DNA of 64,000 nt from assembly GCF_032362555.1 (NCBI RefSeq), contig NC_083513.1, forward strand, positions 248,001 through 312,000, read 5' to 3'. Positions 20,241-29,347 of the stretch are shown one piece after another. The DNA comes from Amyelois transitella (taxonomy: Eukaryota; Arthropoda; Insecta; Lepidoptera; Pyralidae). The position numbers were made by a program, and so were the translations under genes. The notes beneath the pieces were generated by a model. That model did not search any database, was not told the DNA's origin, and saw only the letters and a program-made list of their open reading frames with translations. The stretch's first letter is position 1; every line of letters starts with the position of its first letter.

Positions 20241-20272
20241 AGGTCATAGCTCATTAGAGCCACCCGGCACCC
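20241..20272 (+). repeat. Harbinger left terminal inverted repeat
   Basis: 32 bp perfectly complementary to 23512-23543. Just inside lie four gtggac hexamers (20328, 20371, 20393, 20415) that may be subterminal transposase or MADF binding sites. Confidence 0.95.
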
Positions 20273-20511
20273 ACTCCGCACCGCCTCGTCGCACGGCGTC
20301 AACTCGTTGTCGACAGGTGGTCCACGGGTGGACACCGTGTTATCACCAATAAACGTCGCGCGGTCAACCAGTGGACCTCGCATCGTCACCCAGTGGACCC
20401 CGCGCTGGCCGCTGGTGGACGCCGCGTGGTCTACGACTGGAGACCGGTTAGTCCAGGAATTTTCGTGTAGTCTGTTAACAATTGGCACTACGTCTACACG
20501 TGCGCTTCATA

Positions 20512-20822
20512 ATGTTAAATTTTACAAACCGTGAATTGGCACTCATAGCTGTAGCGCTTGATGCAGAAGAAAATGAAAGACCCAAGAGAAAAAGGAAAGC
20601 TTATTGGGTGCACGAAATGTTTAAACAAAGAAAAAAAGAGGGCGAATATTGGACAGCTCGTAGGCATTTGCTAGCCGACGAGAAAAAATTTTTTTCCTAC
20701 TATCATATGCCGCAAAGTGTGTTTTATAACATACTGTCTCATATTGAAGACTCCATATCTAAGCAAAACACAAGATTCAGAGAAGCGATCACACCCGAAG
20801 AGAAATTGGCTGTGACTTTAAA
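20512..20822 (+). CDS. Harbinger transposase, exon 1
   Basis: Starts at the ATG giving MLNFTNREL; an in-frame upstream ATG at 20482 is also possible but adds nothing family-like. The exon encodes a basic stretch (ERPKRKRKAYW) and the helical region MPQSVFYNILSHIED usual before the catalytic domain of these transposases, ending in TPEEKLAVTLK. The donor is aaa|gtaagt at 20823. Joined to the acceptor cag|a at 21859/21860 it restores LAVTLKYLTSGTSVRNL, the conserved 'LxxLxTGxSxxxL' junction. The joined protein is 402 residues and the frame is kept (1209 nt). Other exons: 21860-22757. Confidence 0.92.
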
Positions 20823-21058
20823 GTAAGTAAATAAAGTTATTACTTTAGTTTTTTTTACCTCTTGGTATGCTCCATGTGTCATTTTAATAACAATTTAGTT
20901 TTTGACCGGTATATATGTAAGTATGTATGTGTGTATAAGTAAAACAATGTAAGAGTATCTTAAATCAACCTTTATTTTCGTAATATTGACATCATTTTGT
21001 CACTAATTAAGTACTTACTAATCACATTTTTAAAAATTAGGTAAATCTTTTTCGGTAT

Positions 21059-21771
21059 TTAAAAATCAGGTAAATCTTTTTCAGTATCAGTCAAGACCGG
21101 TGTGTTCACCTCTGTGGCATTCCTTTCTGTATCATAATTCGTTGTAGTACTGTATCCAGAAGGTCCTGGCGTTGAATAATTTCCAGAAGGTCCTGCAGTT
21201 GAATAATTATTACTGACGTAGTAATTATTTCCTTTTTCATTGATTTTTCGGAGTTCCATTTGCGAAACAATATTAAAAATTTGAGATTTCATAATTGCTT
21301 TGTTGTATTCATTAAATTTCTTCACCGTTGCAGCTATACCATAAAAAAATTTGTCAATATCATCTTCATTTTTTTCATCTTTTTCTTTTAATATATATTT
21401 CATTAACAATGACGATGCAGAAGATCTGTCTTCGTCAAGTACTCTGGGCTTTTTTATGTTTGAAAACTTGGATTTCTTTGTAGAGGACTCAGATAATGTT
21501 GGACGATCTTCTATTATTGAAATATCCGATTGGCAATCGGGAGCAGACAACTGCGAATCTTCATTGACGGTACTTTCTGTATCATCACTATCTCTGAGTA
21601 GTGAAGATACAGTTGCTCTTTCTTTATAAAAGGGTGTCAAAAAATTCATTTCATCCTCGAATTGCCATTTTTTAACTGAGACTGCTGCTTGACCGCTTTT
21701 GGTATTTTTTTTCTTAATAGCCCTACGATGAGCTTCCCTTAAATTGGACCACGTTTTCTTGCACATTGGTA
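21059..21771 (-). CDS. Harbinger MADF protein, exon 2
   Basis: Second exon of the accessory DNA-binding protein. It completes the MADF domain (MCKKTWSNLREAHRRAIKKK ... KKWQFEDEMNFLTPFY) and continues with a serine-rich linker and a C-terminal helix, DDIDKFFYGIAATVKKF, resembling a BESS motif. The acceptor on the minus strand is tttttttcag|tacc at 21772/21771. The exon lies wholly within the intron of the transposase gene on the other strand. In this superfamily the second protein (Myb-like or MADF) is known to aid DNA binding and nuclear import of the transposase; that role is inferred here. Confidence 0.9.
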
Positions 21772-21859
21772 CTGAAAAAAATAAATAGTCAATTAAATAC
21801 AATTCACTTTTTTACAGCCTATTTTGTGTAATACAAAATTAAAAACTTCTTTGTTTCAG

Positions 21860-22757
21860 ATATTTGACGAGTGGCACTTCAGTCAGAAATTTATCTACAA
21901 GCTTTAGATTAGGCGAAACAACTATTAGGTCAATAATTAAGGAAGTGTGCAAAGCTGTTATTGACAAAATGATGAGTGTTTATATGCCAACGCCTACAGC
22001 TGAAGATTGGGAAAAAATTACGGAAGGGTTTAATGACAGGTGGAATTTCCCAAACTGCATTGGTGCCATAGATGGCAAGCATATAAATATAATAGCTCCA
22101 CCCAACAGCGGATCGCTCTACTACAACTATAAAAAACATTTTTCGATAGTTCTCTTGGCCATAGTCGATGATAGATACAGATTTACAGTTGTTGACATCG
22201 GTGCTTATGGCAAAAACAGCGACGGTGGTATTTTTGCATCTTCAAAAATTGGAAAACGAATTCAAAATAATAGGTTCAATATTCCAAGTGACAAAGCATT
22301 GCCCGGGACAAACGTAGCACTTCCACATGTTTTCGTGGGCGATGAGGCATTTCCGTTACAAAAGAACATAATGAGGCCATATTCTCGTTCTCAACAACTA
22401 TCTCAGGACCAAAAAGAATTTAACAATCGCCTGTCACGCGCACGCAAAGTAGTCGAAGATGCATTCGGAATATTATACCAAAAGTTTGAAATATACAATA
22501 AAAATATTCGTTTAAATCCAGACATGGTTGATAATGTTGTTTTGACAACATGTATATTGCATAATGTAATGCGAACTTATAATATCGAAAGTAACGAAGA
22601 GTACTGTTCCAGACCCAGGCCAGCGCATCATAACCTGCATCAGGAGGCGTTCAATGATCTACGTCACATTGGTGGAAACACTACTGCTTTTAACATACGT
22701 GATTCGTTTGCTGCTTATTTCAAATCATCGGTTGGACAGCTTCCATGGAATACTTAA
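21860..22757 (+). CDS. Harbinger transposase, exon 2 with DDE core
   Basis: Encodes 299 residues of the DDE_4-type nuclease domain. Catalytic acids are visible in context: IGAIDGKHINI (first D), VFVGDEAFPL (second D) and RKVVEDAFGIL (E). Between them SRARKVVE and the downstream TTCILHNVM are family hallmarks. It ends in QLPWNT and TAA. The exon sits inside the intron of the opposite-strand MADF gene. No frame damage is seen. Confidence 0.94.
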
Positions 22758-23067
22758 TTTGCTTACTCGTATTATCAATTTTTTTATGAATCACTAATCA
22801 TCAAATGTCATATATGTGGATGTCTAGTTAATAACGAATTATGTGAAAGTACCTTGTTTCACATAACAACGTTTGAAACAATATGGTCTCTTGTTTGATT
22901 TACATTGTAGGTTACATATCATTTTTGTCCATTACTAGCTTGCAATGTTACCAAATTAAAATTAGACTAAATGAACATTATGCAAAACAAGGGACAACCG
23001 AATTAAGCACCAATCTGTTGTACTATCTTTTATTTAATATTTTTAATACATAAATAATATCCGTTAC

Positions 23068-23200
23068 CTGTTACCGCTAAGGTGTTGCTTATTTCTGTCC
23101 ATGCTTCTTCCTTTTTTACATTGTCACTGTACTTCGAGTCACTTAGATCATATAATAAAGTATATTTACGAACTTCTTCGATAAGTTTTTCTTTATTCAT
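23068..23200 (-). CDS. Harbinger MADF protein, exon 1
   Basis: Begins at MNKEKLIEEVRKYTLLYDL, the start of a MADF domain; the frame is open further upstream but the domain begins exactly at this ATG. The donor aca g|gtaacg at 23067 joins the acceptor at 21772 to read NTLAVTVPMCKKTW across the junction. The two exons give 281 residues (846 nt, frame kept). The intron 21772-23067 contains exon 2 of the transposase. Confidence 0.9.
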
Positions 23201-23511
23201 TTTAAAAGTAAAAACGATACGTCCGCTTCGTTCGAAAGAAAGGCTGGGAATGAAGGGAGGGTGGGGAGCGGCGCATTGCCAACGCATCGCCCTCGAGTGA
23301 ATCACTGGCAGGCAGCGCGCGGTCCACTCGTCGGCAACGCGCGATCAACGTGCGGCAAGCATGCGAGTTGCGAGTTGTCACCGAGTGGTCCACTCGCCGC
23401 CCGCGCGTGGGCAACTTGCGAGCGAGGCGATCCGGAGTTGATGTAATGAGCGTATATCCATAGAAATCCATACAAACAATATCAACCGCACTAGTTGAGG
23501 CGGTGAGGGTC

Positions 23512-23543
23512 GGGTGCCGGGTGGCTCTAATGAGCTATGACCT
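23512..23543 (-). repeat. Harbinger right terminal inverted repeat
   Basis: Perfect 32-bp partner of 20241-20272. Inside it lie two gtccac hexamers (23322, 23388), the reverse complement of the left-side gtggac sites, so the sites point the same way relative to each end. Confidence 0.95.
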
Positions 23544-23680
23544 TTATTCTTAGGTCTGTCCATCTCATTGGGGGTCTGCGGCGTCCTATGGTATCTTTAA
23601 CTTATCCTACATGTATTCCTGGAGGGGTAGAAACGACTACATACTTTCATTTGCGTTTCTTACAACCTTTTTTTTGACGG

Positions 23681-23905
23681 CCGCTGTGGCGCAGAGGTAG
23701 TGCGGTTGTTTGTGACACCGGGGGTCCCGGGTTCGAATCCCGGCCAGGGCATGATGAGAAACGAACTTTCTCCGAATGTATTGGATGTTTATCTATATAA
23801 GTATTTATTATAAAATATAGTATCGTTAAGTTAGTATCTCGTAACACAAGCCTAGAACTTACTTCGAGGCTAACTCAATCTGTGTAATTTGTCCCGTATA
23901 TTTTT
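23681..23905 (+). repeat. tRNA-headed SINE, near complete
   Basis: The head carries an A-box-like tggcgcagaggtag and a B box ggttcgaatcc with an imperfect tRNA-like fold, so it is a pol III promoter. The body follows with gttagtatctcgta and gctaactcaatctgtgtaat, ending in ttgtcccgta and a T-rich tail. The tail alone occurs at 1749-1856. The head lacks a convincing anticodon arm and is followed by a family-specific body, so it is not a tRNA gene. Confidence 0.85.
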
Positions 23906-24229
23906 ATATTTATTTTTTTGCTTCATTTCCATTCATGACAATCTTTTCTTAAAATTTTTATCAGAATTCAGATTTTATCAAAGAATGTTCGTCTAGGCCT
24001 TTTATTTACACTATTGTTAACTTACTTACTAGTTATACTACCACTTTATTACTCAACCAACGAATAATAATTATGAGTTACATTATAAACTTTTCAAGCA
24101 ACGGCCAAGAGTGCATCGAATATGACGTCAAAGGTAGGTATGAAGTGATTTAGGTCGCCTACTCACGCGATTGCTAAGACACAAACTGTATCTCGTTGAC
24201 CTAAATGGAAACTTTATTCTTGGACACAA
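23906..24229. other. Noncoding stretch
   Basis: AT-rich, nothing recognised. Confidence 0.4.
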
Positions 24230-24500
24230 TTCAATGCAAAGTAATTGAAGTACAGATGGGATGCTCTTATGGTGATGCAAATCATCGTGAGAAAACATGT
24301 AAACATGAGGCAACTAAATGTGTACCCATGATAGATTCAATACAAGTTAGATTCCTCGGCAGAGATTGCCTGAAACCTGACTCATTCAATCTAGGATTCA
24401 TGATCAAAGGCATACTCTGGGTTCCACTTAGAGTGGTGAGGATGCAACCGGGACTAAAGCCAGGAGGAAGAAGATATGGGATTCTACAAATATGGAAAAG
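24230..24500 (+). repeat. Family D repeat, diverged
   Basis: Shares with 44600-44845 (reversed) and 52440-52620 a pattern of 'gattcaat.caagttagattcc', 'cctgactca..caatc.aggatt' and 'gggactaaagccaggaggaa'. A 104-codon frame covers it, but the match to other copies in other frames marks it as a repeat rather than a gene. Confidence 0.65.
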
Positions 24501-24869
24501 TTCAGATAAGAAAAATTAGAACAAATCGTTTAAGGGTAAAAGGGTGGTGTTTCCATTCTAGGGGAATGGTCATAAACTCATATCGGGTCCTCCTCCTACA
24601 TCTTCCCTTGTGCCACTAGCAGAAGATTTAAGTTGGTCGATATCTGTACCCTCGTTGTTTTTATACAGCCCTTGTCTTGCATGCTAATCGTCTAGTTTGA
24701 AGTTTTATACTGCATCATAGAAAAGATAATGGGTATAAGATGTCTTTAAAGTTTCAATCTAATTCAGCTTTTTTCTGGTCTGGTAATAAAGAAAAGGCAT
24801 AGATATCGAGTATGTCCGTTGATTTTTACCCCAGTATAATGTGAGGTCAAGAGAATAGTTTTTTAATTT

Positions 24870-25020
24870 GGGATTCTAATCTCAAAAGATGGGCTAGCAA
24901 CCTATCTCTATCTGAATATCAAATCCATCATCTAGCCGCTGAACATGACGTTTAGGTATCTTTGAGATTTGTCTCTGTCAACCCAGCAAGGGATAAAAAT
25001 GTGAAAAATGTATGTATGTT
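24870..25020 (+). repeat. Family A repeat, 3' part, diverged
   Basis: Contains gatgggctagcaacctatct and 'agcaagggataaaaatgtg' and ends in (tatg)n. The first half of the family is missing. Confidence 0.65.
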
Positions 25021-25138
25021 TGTATCCATATAAATTCCAATGAATAAGCCTTTCTCACTGGCGCGTCTAACGTCTTGGTAATTATTATTTCTATCAATAT
25101 CATTCTTCAATTTCAATTCTTCCAAGGAACAAACTAAA

Positions 25139-25325
25139 CCTGTCGCCTAAAATAAGAATACCAAGTTTATAAGCCTATCCCTTAGTCGCCTTTTACGACA
25201 TCCATGGAAAAGAGATGGAGTGGTCCTATTCTTTTTAAAAATAGAATAGAATTTATTTATTTACAAAATTGGATACAACAAGTAATACACTTATTGAAGT
25301 CACATTTTCTATTGGTGCCGGGTAC
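25139..25325 (-). repeat. Family A copy split by a family B fragment
   Basis: Family A sequence runs from 25139 to about 25233 and resumes at about 25309 with ctattggtgccggg. Between them, 25234-25308 is the 3' part of family B, reversed (agaatagaatttatttattt, aaaattggatac, cttattgaagtcaca). Thus B inserted into A. Confidence 0.75.
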
Positions 25326-25539
25326 CTTAATAAAGTATTGTAAGCCTAGTTAATTTAATAATCCATTTCATGTCCAATAAACCGTTTTATAACCTAAATC
25401 CGAAAATTCAGCGGTTTCTAGCTAGGAAGTGGCCCAAATCAGATGAATGTCTGATGGGCCGATAAGGGAATATCGACCAGCCCTCCCCTTTATAGCCCTA
25501 TAGGGCCTATTTTTAGCCATACCTACATGAAATTTCAGG

Positions 25540-25740
25540 CGCACGCTATTGGTTACCCCGCAGTGACGTCACAATGCTCTACCCTCCAATCAGAGATGGA
25601 GGTTCTGCGCATGCTTACAAAGCTTCCGAAGGCTCTTTGGCAAGGGTAGCCAGTCTGGGCGAGGTGATCCCAGGTGTGCCAAGCCCGCGGTATCCGAATC
25701 AAAGGTCAATATCTAGATATCCGCCATTTTTATTATTTGA
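25540..25740. promoter_or_regulatory. Promoter-like cluster: CCAAT, CRE, CCAAT, NRF1-like
   Basis: Within 70 bp there are attgg (25548-25552), the palindromic CRE tgacgtca (25564-25571), ccaat (25586-25590) and tgcgcatgc (25606-25614, like NRF1/ewg sites). A GC-box-like gcgggcgcggggcgggg follows at about 25905, and a possible splice donor gtaagg at 25864. It lies 3.5 kb upstream of the ChAT exon and could be the cholinergic promoter, or the promoter of a mobile element, since the adjoining sequence to about 26233 ends like a Helitron. Orientation and transcript are unknown. Confidence 0.35.
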
Positions 25741-26099
25741 ATTTCGAACGTTTTTTTTCTCATTAGTGCTTTTGAATAGTGTGTTTTTTTTTTAATTTTG
25801 TAGTCTTAGCACTGTGTTTTGTAGTGTTGATAAGTGTTGTAGTTTTGGTTACGTAATGGTTACGTAAGGTCTGCAATGGTTGCGGAGTGGTGCGGGGTGG
25901 CAGCGGGCGCGGGGCGGGGTTACGTAGTGATTTTGTGAAGGTCGATTAAATATTACTAGTGTTTCACTAGTAATTAAAAATGTGTTGAATATTCTAGAAA
26001 AAAATATGAAAAACAAAAAATAAAAATTAAATGCGGTGCTGTATGTATGTATATTGATTGAATTTAAGAGGACGCTGACTGACTGATTGACTGAGATGT

Positions 26100-26233
26100 C
26101 AACGGCTCTAAAGGCTGGTTCCTTACACGGCCAAGGTGTGCACTAAGAGAGAATTTCCAAAAATTCCTGCAGGAACAAAACTTTTTAGCGGTTTTTTAGT
26201 TTCACGCGGACGAAGCCGCGGTCGCGCGCTAGT
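26100..26233 (-). repeat. Helitron-like terminus, reversed
   Basis: Read on the minus strand it begins actagcgcgcgaccgcggct followed by tcgtccgcgtgaa, resembling the ctagctgtgcccgcgactt start of the copies at 30141, 43030 and 49800. Its far end is not clear; it may reach back to about 25330. Confidence 0.5.
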
Positions 26234-26289
26234 ATTATATCATCAGTAAATTCAAATTTTAAATGAACCATCCCAAACAGGAAGAACGA

Positions 26290-26375
26290 TACAAAATTTT
26301 GAATCTTTAATCCCCATAGGATTTGAATCCTAAGCCCTCGGATCATTATGGGAATATCGTAACCACTGTACTATA
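26290..26375 (-). repeat. Decayed tRNA-like SINE head
   Basis: On the minus strand, tagtacagtggttacg resembles an A box and ggattcaaatcc a B box at suitable spacing. The fold is imperfect, so I read it as a SINE relic. Confidence 0.4.
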
Positions 26376-26608
26376 GTGACCGTAAAAAGATAAAACGAGA
26401 ATAAAAAGCAATTTAAGATTTCTAATTTTCCACATGTTATTCGGTAATAAAAATATTCTGTGCGATAAAGTAGGTACGTACAACATTTAATACCAGTAAA
26501 GTATATTTTTATATAAAAAAAATGATAGTATTTGATAACAGATTCAGTAGAATAGTTACATTATTATTTTTGTTGTAAATTATTCTTCTGATAGTGCTTA
26601 TTTTTAAC

Positions 26609-26795
26609 TAGCGACCCGCCCCGGCTTCGCACGGGTGCAAAATTCGGAAAAAAATATACATAAAAACCTTCCTCTTGAATCACTCTACCTGTTACAAAAA
26701 ACCGCATCAAAATCCGTTGCGTAATTTTAAAGATTTAAGCATACAGACAAACAGACTAAAATAGCGACTTTGTTTTATACTATGTAGTGATAACG
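26609..26795 (+). mobile_element. Helitron-like non-autonomous element
   Basis: Starts ctagcgacccgccccggctt and carries 'cctcttgaatcactctacct', 'aaaaccgcatcaaaatccgt' and 'cagacaaacagacta', ending near ttttatactatgtagtgata. The same element lies reversed at 39985-40180. No terminal inverted repeats or target duplication are visible, as expected for this class. Confidence 0.65.
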
Positions 26796-27140
26796 GTAAA
26801 GTAAATAATATTCACACGATTTCTATATACCATCTAAAAATAATACAGGCATTAAACGCGCACGTAACGCACCTTTTTTTTATAACGGACGTTTCGAATC
26901 ATGTGACAATGATCCGTAGTCACCGAGCGGCTGAGAACCAGCCGGCTACTGCTCCGTCTGAAGGCAGAATGTTCTTCTACCGCCAAGTTGTTACCACGCC
27001 GACTACCGTCACAATACCCACGAACAGGCCTTAGCTTCGTGTTTGGGGTCACACGGATATTTATTGTAAATTTTTAAGAAGATGAAGAAACTAAATATTT
27101 TCTGAAATATGAATTTGACATCCTATATAATGTATATATT
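26796..27140. other. Noncoding stretch
   Basis: Nothing recognised; the minus-strand 66-codon frame at 26852-27052 shows no domain. Confidence 0.4.
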
Positions 27141-27144
27141 ATGT

Positions 27145-27405
27145 GGCGTGTGGTTCCCGTCACCAATACAAAAAAGAATAGGAACATTCCATCTCTTTCC
27201 CATGGATGTCGTAAAAGTCGACTAAGGGATAGGCTTACAAACTTGGAATTCTTTTGGAAGGCGAAGGGTTAGCAACCTGTTACTATTTGAATCTCAATTC
27301 TATCATTAAGCCAAATAGCTGAACGTGGCAATTCAGTATTTTCAAGACTGTTGGCTCTGTCTACCCTGCAAGGGATATAGAGGTGACCATATGTATGTAT
27401 GTATT
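27145..27405 (+). repeat. Family A repeat, full length
   Basis: Starts gcgtgtggttcccgtcacca and ends at (tatg)n near 27405. Good match over the whole family. Confidence 0.88.
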
Positions 27406-27519
27406 ATAATCAAAATGAGATCGGAGAAATGAGATCAAATCAGATAGACTTTCACATTCTCCTGCTCTATTAACATCTACCCGCAATTTTAATGTTATAA
27501 TTTCAGAGCGACATTACCG

Positions 27520-27605
27520 TATTATTCGCCTTTTACGATATCCATGGGAAAGAGATGGAGTGGTCCTATTCTTTTTTGTATTGGTGCCGGAACCGAAACG
27601 GCATT
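27520..27605 (-). repeat. Family A repeat, 5' part
   Basis: Reversed first ~85 bp of the family; only ~115 bp separate it from the full-length copy at 27145-27405, which lies in the opposite direction. Confidence 0.8.
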
Positions 27606-27760
27606 GAATTATAATTGTTGTATGTATAAAGGCTTTAGTGTGCAGGTCACAAGATATGCAGGGCATTAAATATATATTAATATAGTGTGGTGTTAAATAC
27701 ATAATTGATCCTTGAACATGAAGCTGGAGTTCTATGAAACTGATATTGGTTTGATTTCGA

Positions 27761-27955
27761 GAAGTTGACGGTGGGAATTTATGATATTAAAAGTAAAACT
27801 GCACTTGCTTGAATATAACACTGAACTATAATAACTGTATAAACTACATTGAACTAATATTTCTTAACAAATACTTTTTTTAAACAAAATCTGACTTAAA
27901 AATCTATTTTTGGTTATTCTTTTTTTTCTTAGTGGCCAGTTTCAGTCATAAATAT
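27761..27955 (+). repeat. Family E repeat, copy 1
   Basis: Begins gaagttgacggtgggaattt, includes agtaaaactgcacttgctt and ends gtggccagtttcagtcat. A direct copy lies at 32815-33034, on the other side of the ChAT exon. No coding capacity. Class unknown. Confidence 0.75.
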
Positions 27956-28568
27956 GTATTTTTGACATATTCAGATCTAAAGTGATAATTTCCATCTGGT
28001 TTGTATGTCTGGCAGACAATTTTCGAAATAAAGTGGCCATTGTTATGTGGCATTTTCCAGATAATGATGTGAATGTGATGGTTTTTTGGACCGATTTCGA
28101 TTCGGAGCCTATTCAAGATTTTTATATCAGCCAGAGGTTCGTTCTTTTATACAGAATATAGGATTTAAACATATACACCTGTTCCTGTCTACTGATCTCA
28201 TTTATAAACCGCTAAAAAAAAGATAATTCGCTATTTGACATGTATGTATGTTTATCCGCGATTATCAGGCGTTTCGCTAAACCGATTTTGATGCGGTTTT
28301 CAGGATAGTGTTTGTTAAACTTAGGAGAAGGTTTATATTTTAAGAATAGTTTTATATGTGAATATTACTTTGGTGTGGAGAAAAAAATATTTTAAACGCC
28401 GTAACCTTGCATACTCTTATTATGTTTTTGACTATACGTATAGCATCCCTATCTCAAAGCTTTTTGTAAAATATAACATGTGTAGAATTCTCATCTGAAA
28501 AGCTCTCAAAAGCTCAATTTACCGTCTCGCCGCCACAGGATGTATATTCGCGCAGCCTCCACTCCGTC

Positions 28569-28618
28569 ACTTCCGGCGGCCATCTTGGTCCGGAAGTACT
28601 CCGGTTTACGACTTCCGT
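28569..28618 (+). promoter_or_regulatory. ETS-YY1-ETS promoter-like motif cluster
   Basis: acttccgg (28569-28576) and its inverted partner ccggaagt (28590-28597) frame ggccatcttgg (28578-28588), a YY1/pho-like site; gacttccg follows near 28610. ETS/GABP and YY1 sites in this tight arrangement are typical of TATA-less core promoters. The cluster is ~550 bp upstream of the ChAT exon on an otherwise AT-rich stretch, so it is a good candidate for a cholinergic start site, but no transcript evidence is available here. Confidence 0.45.
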
Positions 28619-28764
28619 TTCTTTTTGGAAAATGTAACTTCGACTGTTGTTTTGTTCACTGAATATTTATATTGTATGCACTATGCATGTTCTTGGGTTT
28701 TTATGTTTGTCATTAGCGTGTTTTTACGCTATATCATTTATTTTATATTACATATATATTATAA

Positions 28765-28985
28765 GAAAAGAATAGGACTATTCAACCACTTTCCCATGGA
28801 TGTCGTAAAAGGGGATTAAGAGATAGGCTTATAAACTTGGAATTCTTCTTTTAGGCGATGTGCTAGCAACCTGTCACTATTTGAATCACAATTCTATCAT
28901 TAAGCCTAACAGCTGAACGTGGCATGTCAGTCTTTCAAGACCGCTGGCTCTACCTCCCCGCAATGGATATAGACGAGATTATATT
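28765..28985 (+). repeat. Family A repeat, lacking first ~25 bp
   Basis: Runs from aaaagaataggactattc to ggatatagacgagattatat. It lies between the promoter-like cluster and the ChAT exon acceptor. Confidence 0.82.
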
Positions 28986-29167
28986 AATTTATTTAAATTT
29001 TCTGTATTTTTGCATGCCATGACTGGTTGAATGCGCGAAATATGTATGCTTTGTAATAACTGTAATTGTACCGCATTTATAGCAAATAAAGTATTTGTAA
29101 TTGTATATATATATGAATAAATAAATAATTTTACGTTATCTTGTTCCAGAAAACCAAACGGGCGCAC

Positions 29168-29182
29168 CATGGTGACACACTG
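29168..29182 (+). promoter_or_regulatory. Upstream ORF 1 in the ChAT leader
   Basis: ATG GTG ACA CAC TGA. The start stands in an ideal context (caccatgg), far better than the non-ATG ChAT start, so scanning ribosomes should often initiate here and terminate after four codons. This would lower ChAT output. Confidence 0.6.
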
Positions 29183-29205
29183 AGCCCCAACCATACATAT
29201 CAAAC

Positions 29206-29214
29206 AATGCACTG
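29206..29214 (+). promoter_or_regulatory. Upstream ORF 2 in the ChAT leader
   Basis: ATG CAC TGA, a two-codon ORF 23 bases after the first. The context (aacaatgc) has a purine at -3 (a) but no G at +4. Confidence 0.5.
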
Positions 29215-29347
29215 ATTACCATTAAAAAACATTACGATTACGTGTTAAACGTTACGATTACGTGTTAAACGTTAAGAGAACTCAATCGAACCCTGTCGGG
29301 GTAATCGCTAGTCGTTATCGCGTATAGGGCCCCGGGCCCTAGTCGAC

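Larger units (their letters stand above)
20238..23546. mobile_element. PIF/Harbinger DNA transposon, apparently complete
   Basis: Body 20241-23543 (3303 bp) flanked by the duplicated target tta at 20238-20240 and 23544-23546. The inverted ends are perfect for 32 bp, starting aggtcatagctcattagagc, and stay similar for another ~15 bp. Inside are a spliced DDE transposase (+) and a spliced MADF protein (-), both without stops or frameshifts. The 3-bp TWA-type target and the two-gene content fit PIF/Harbinger. This looks like an autonomous and possibly active copy. Confidence 0.95.

Noticed and set aside
24205..24519. A 104-codon + frame that looks like a small protein
   Set aside because: It lies in family D, which recurs at 44600-44845 and 52440-52620 with the frame broken.
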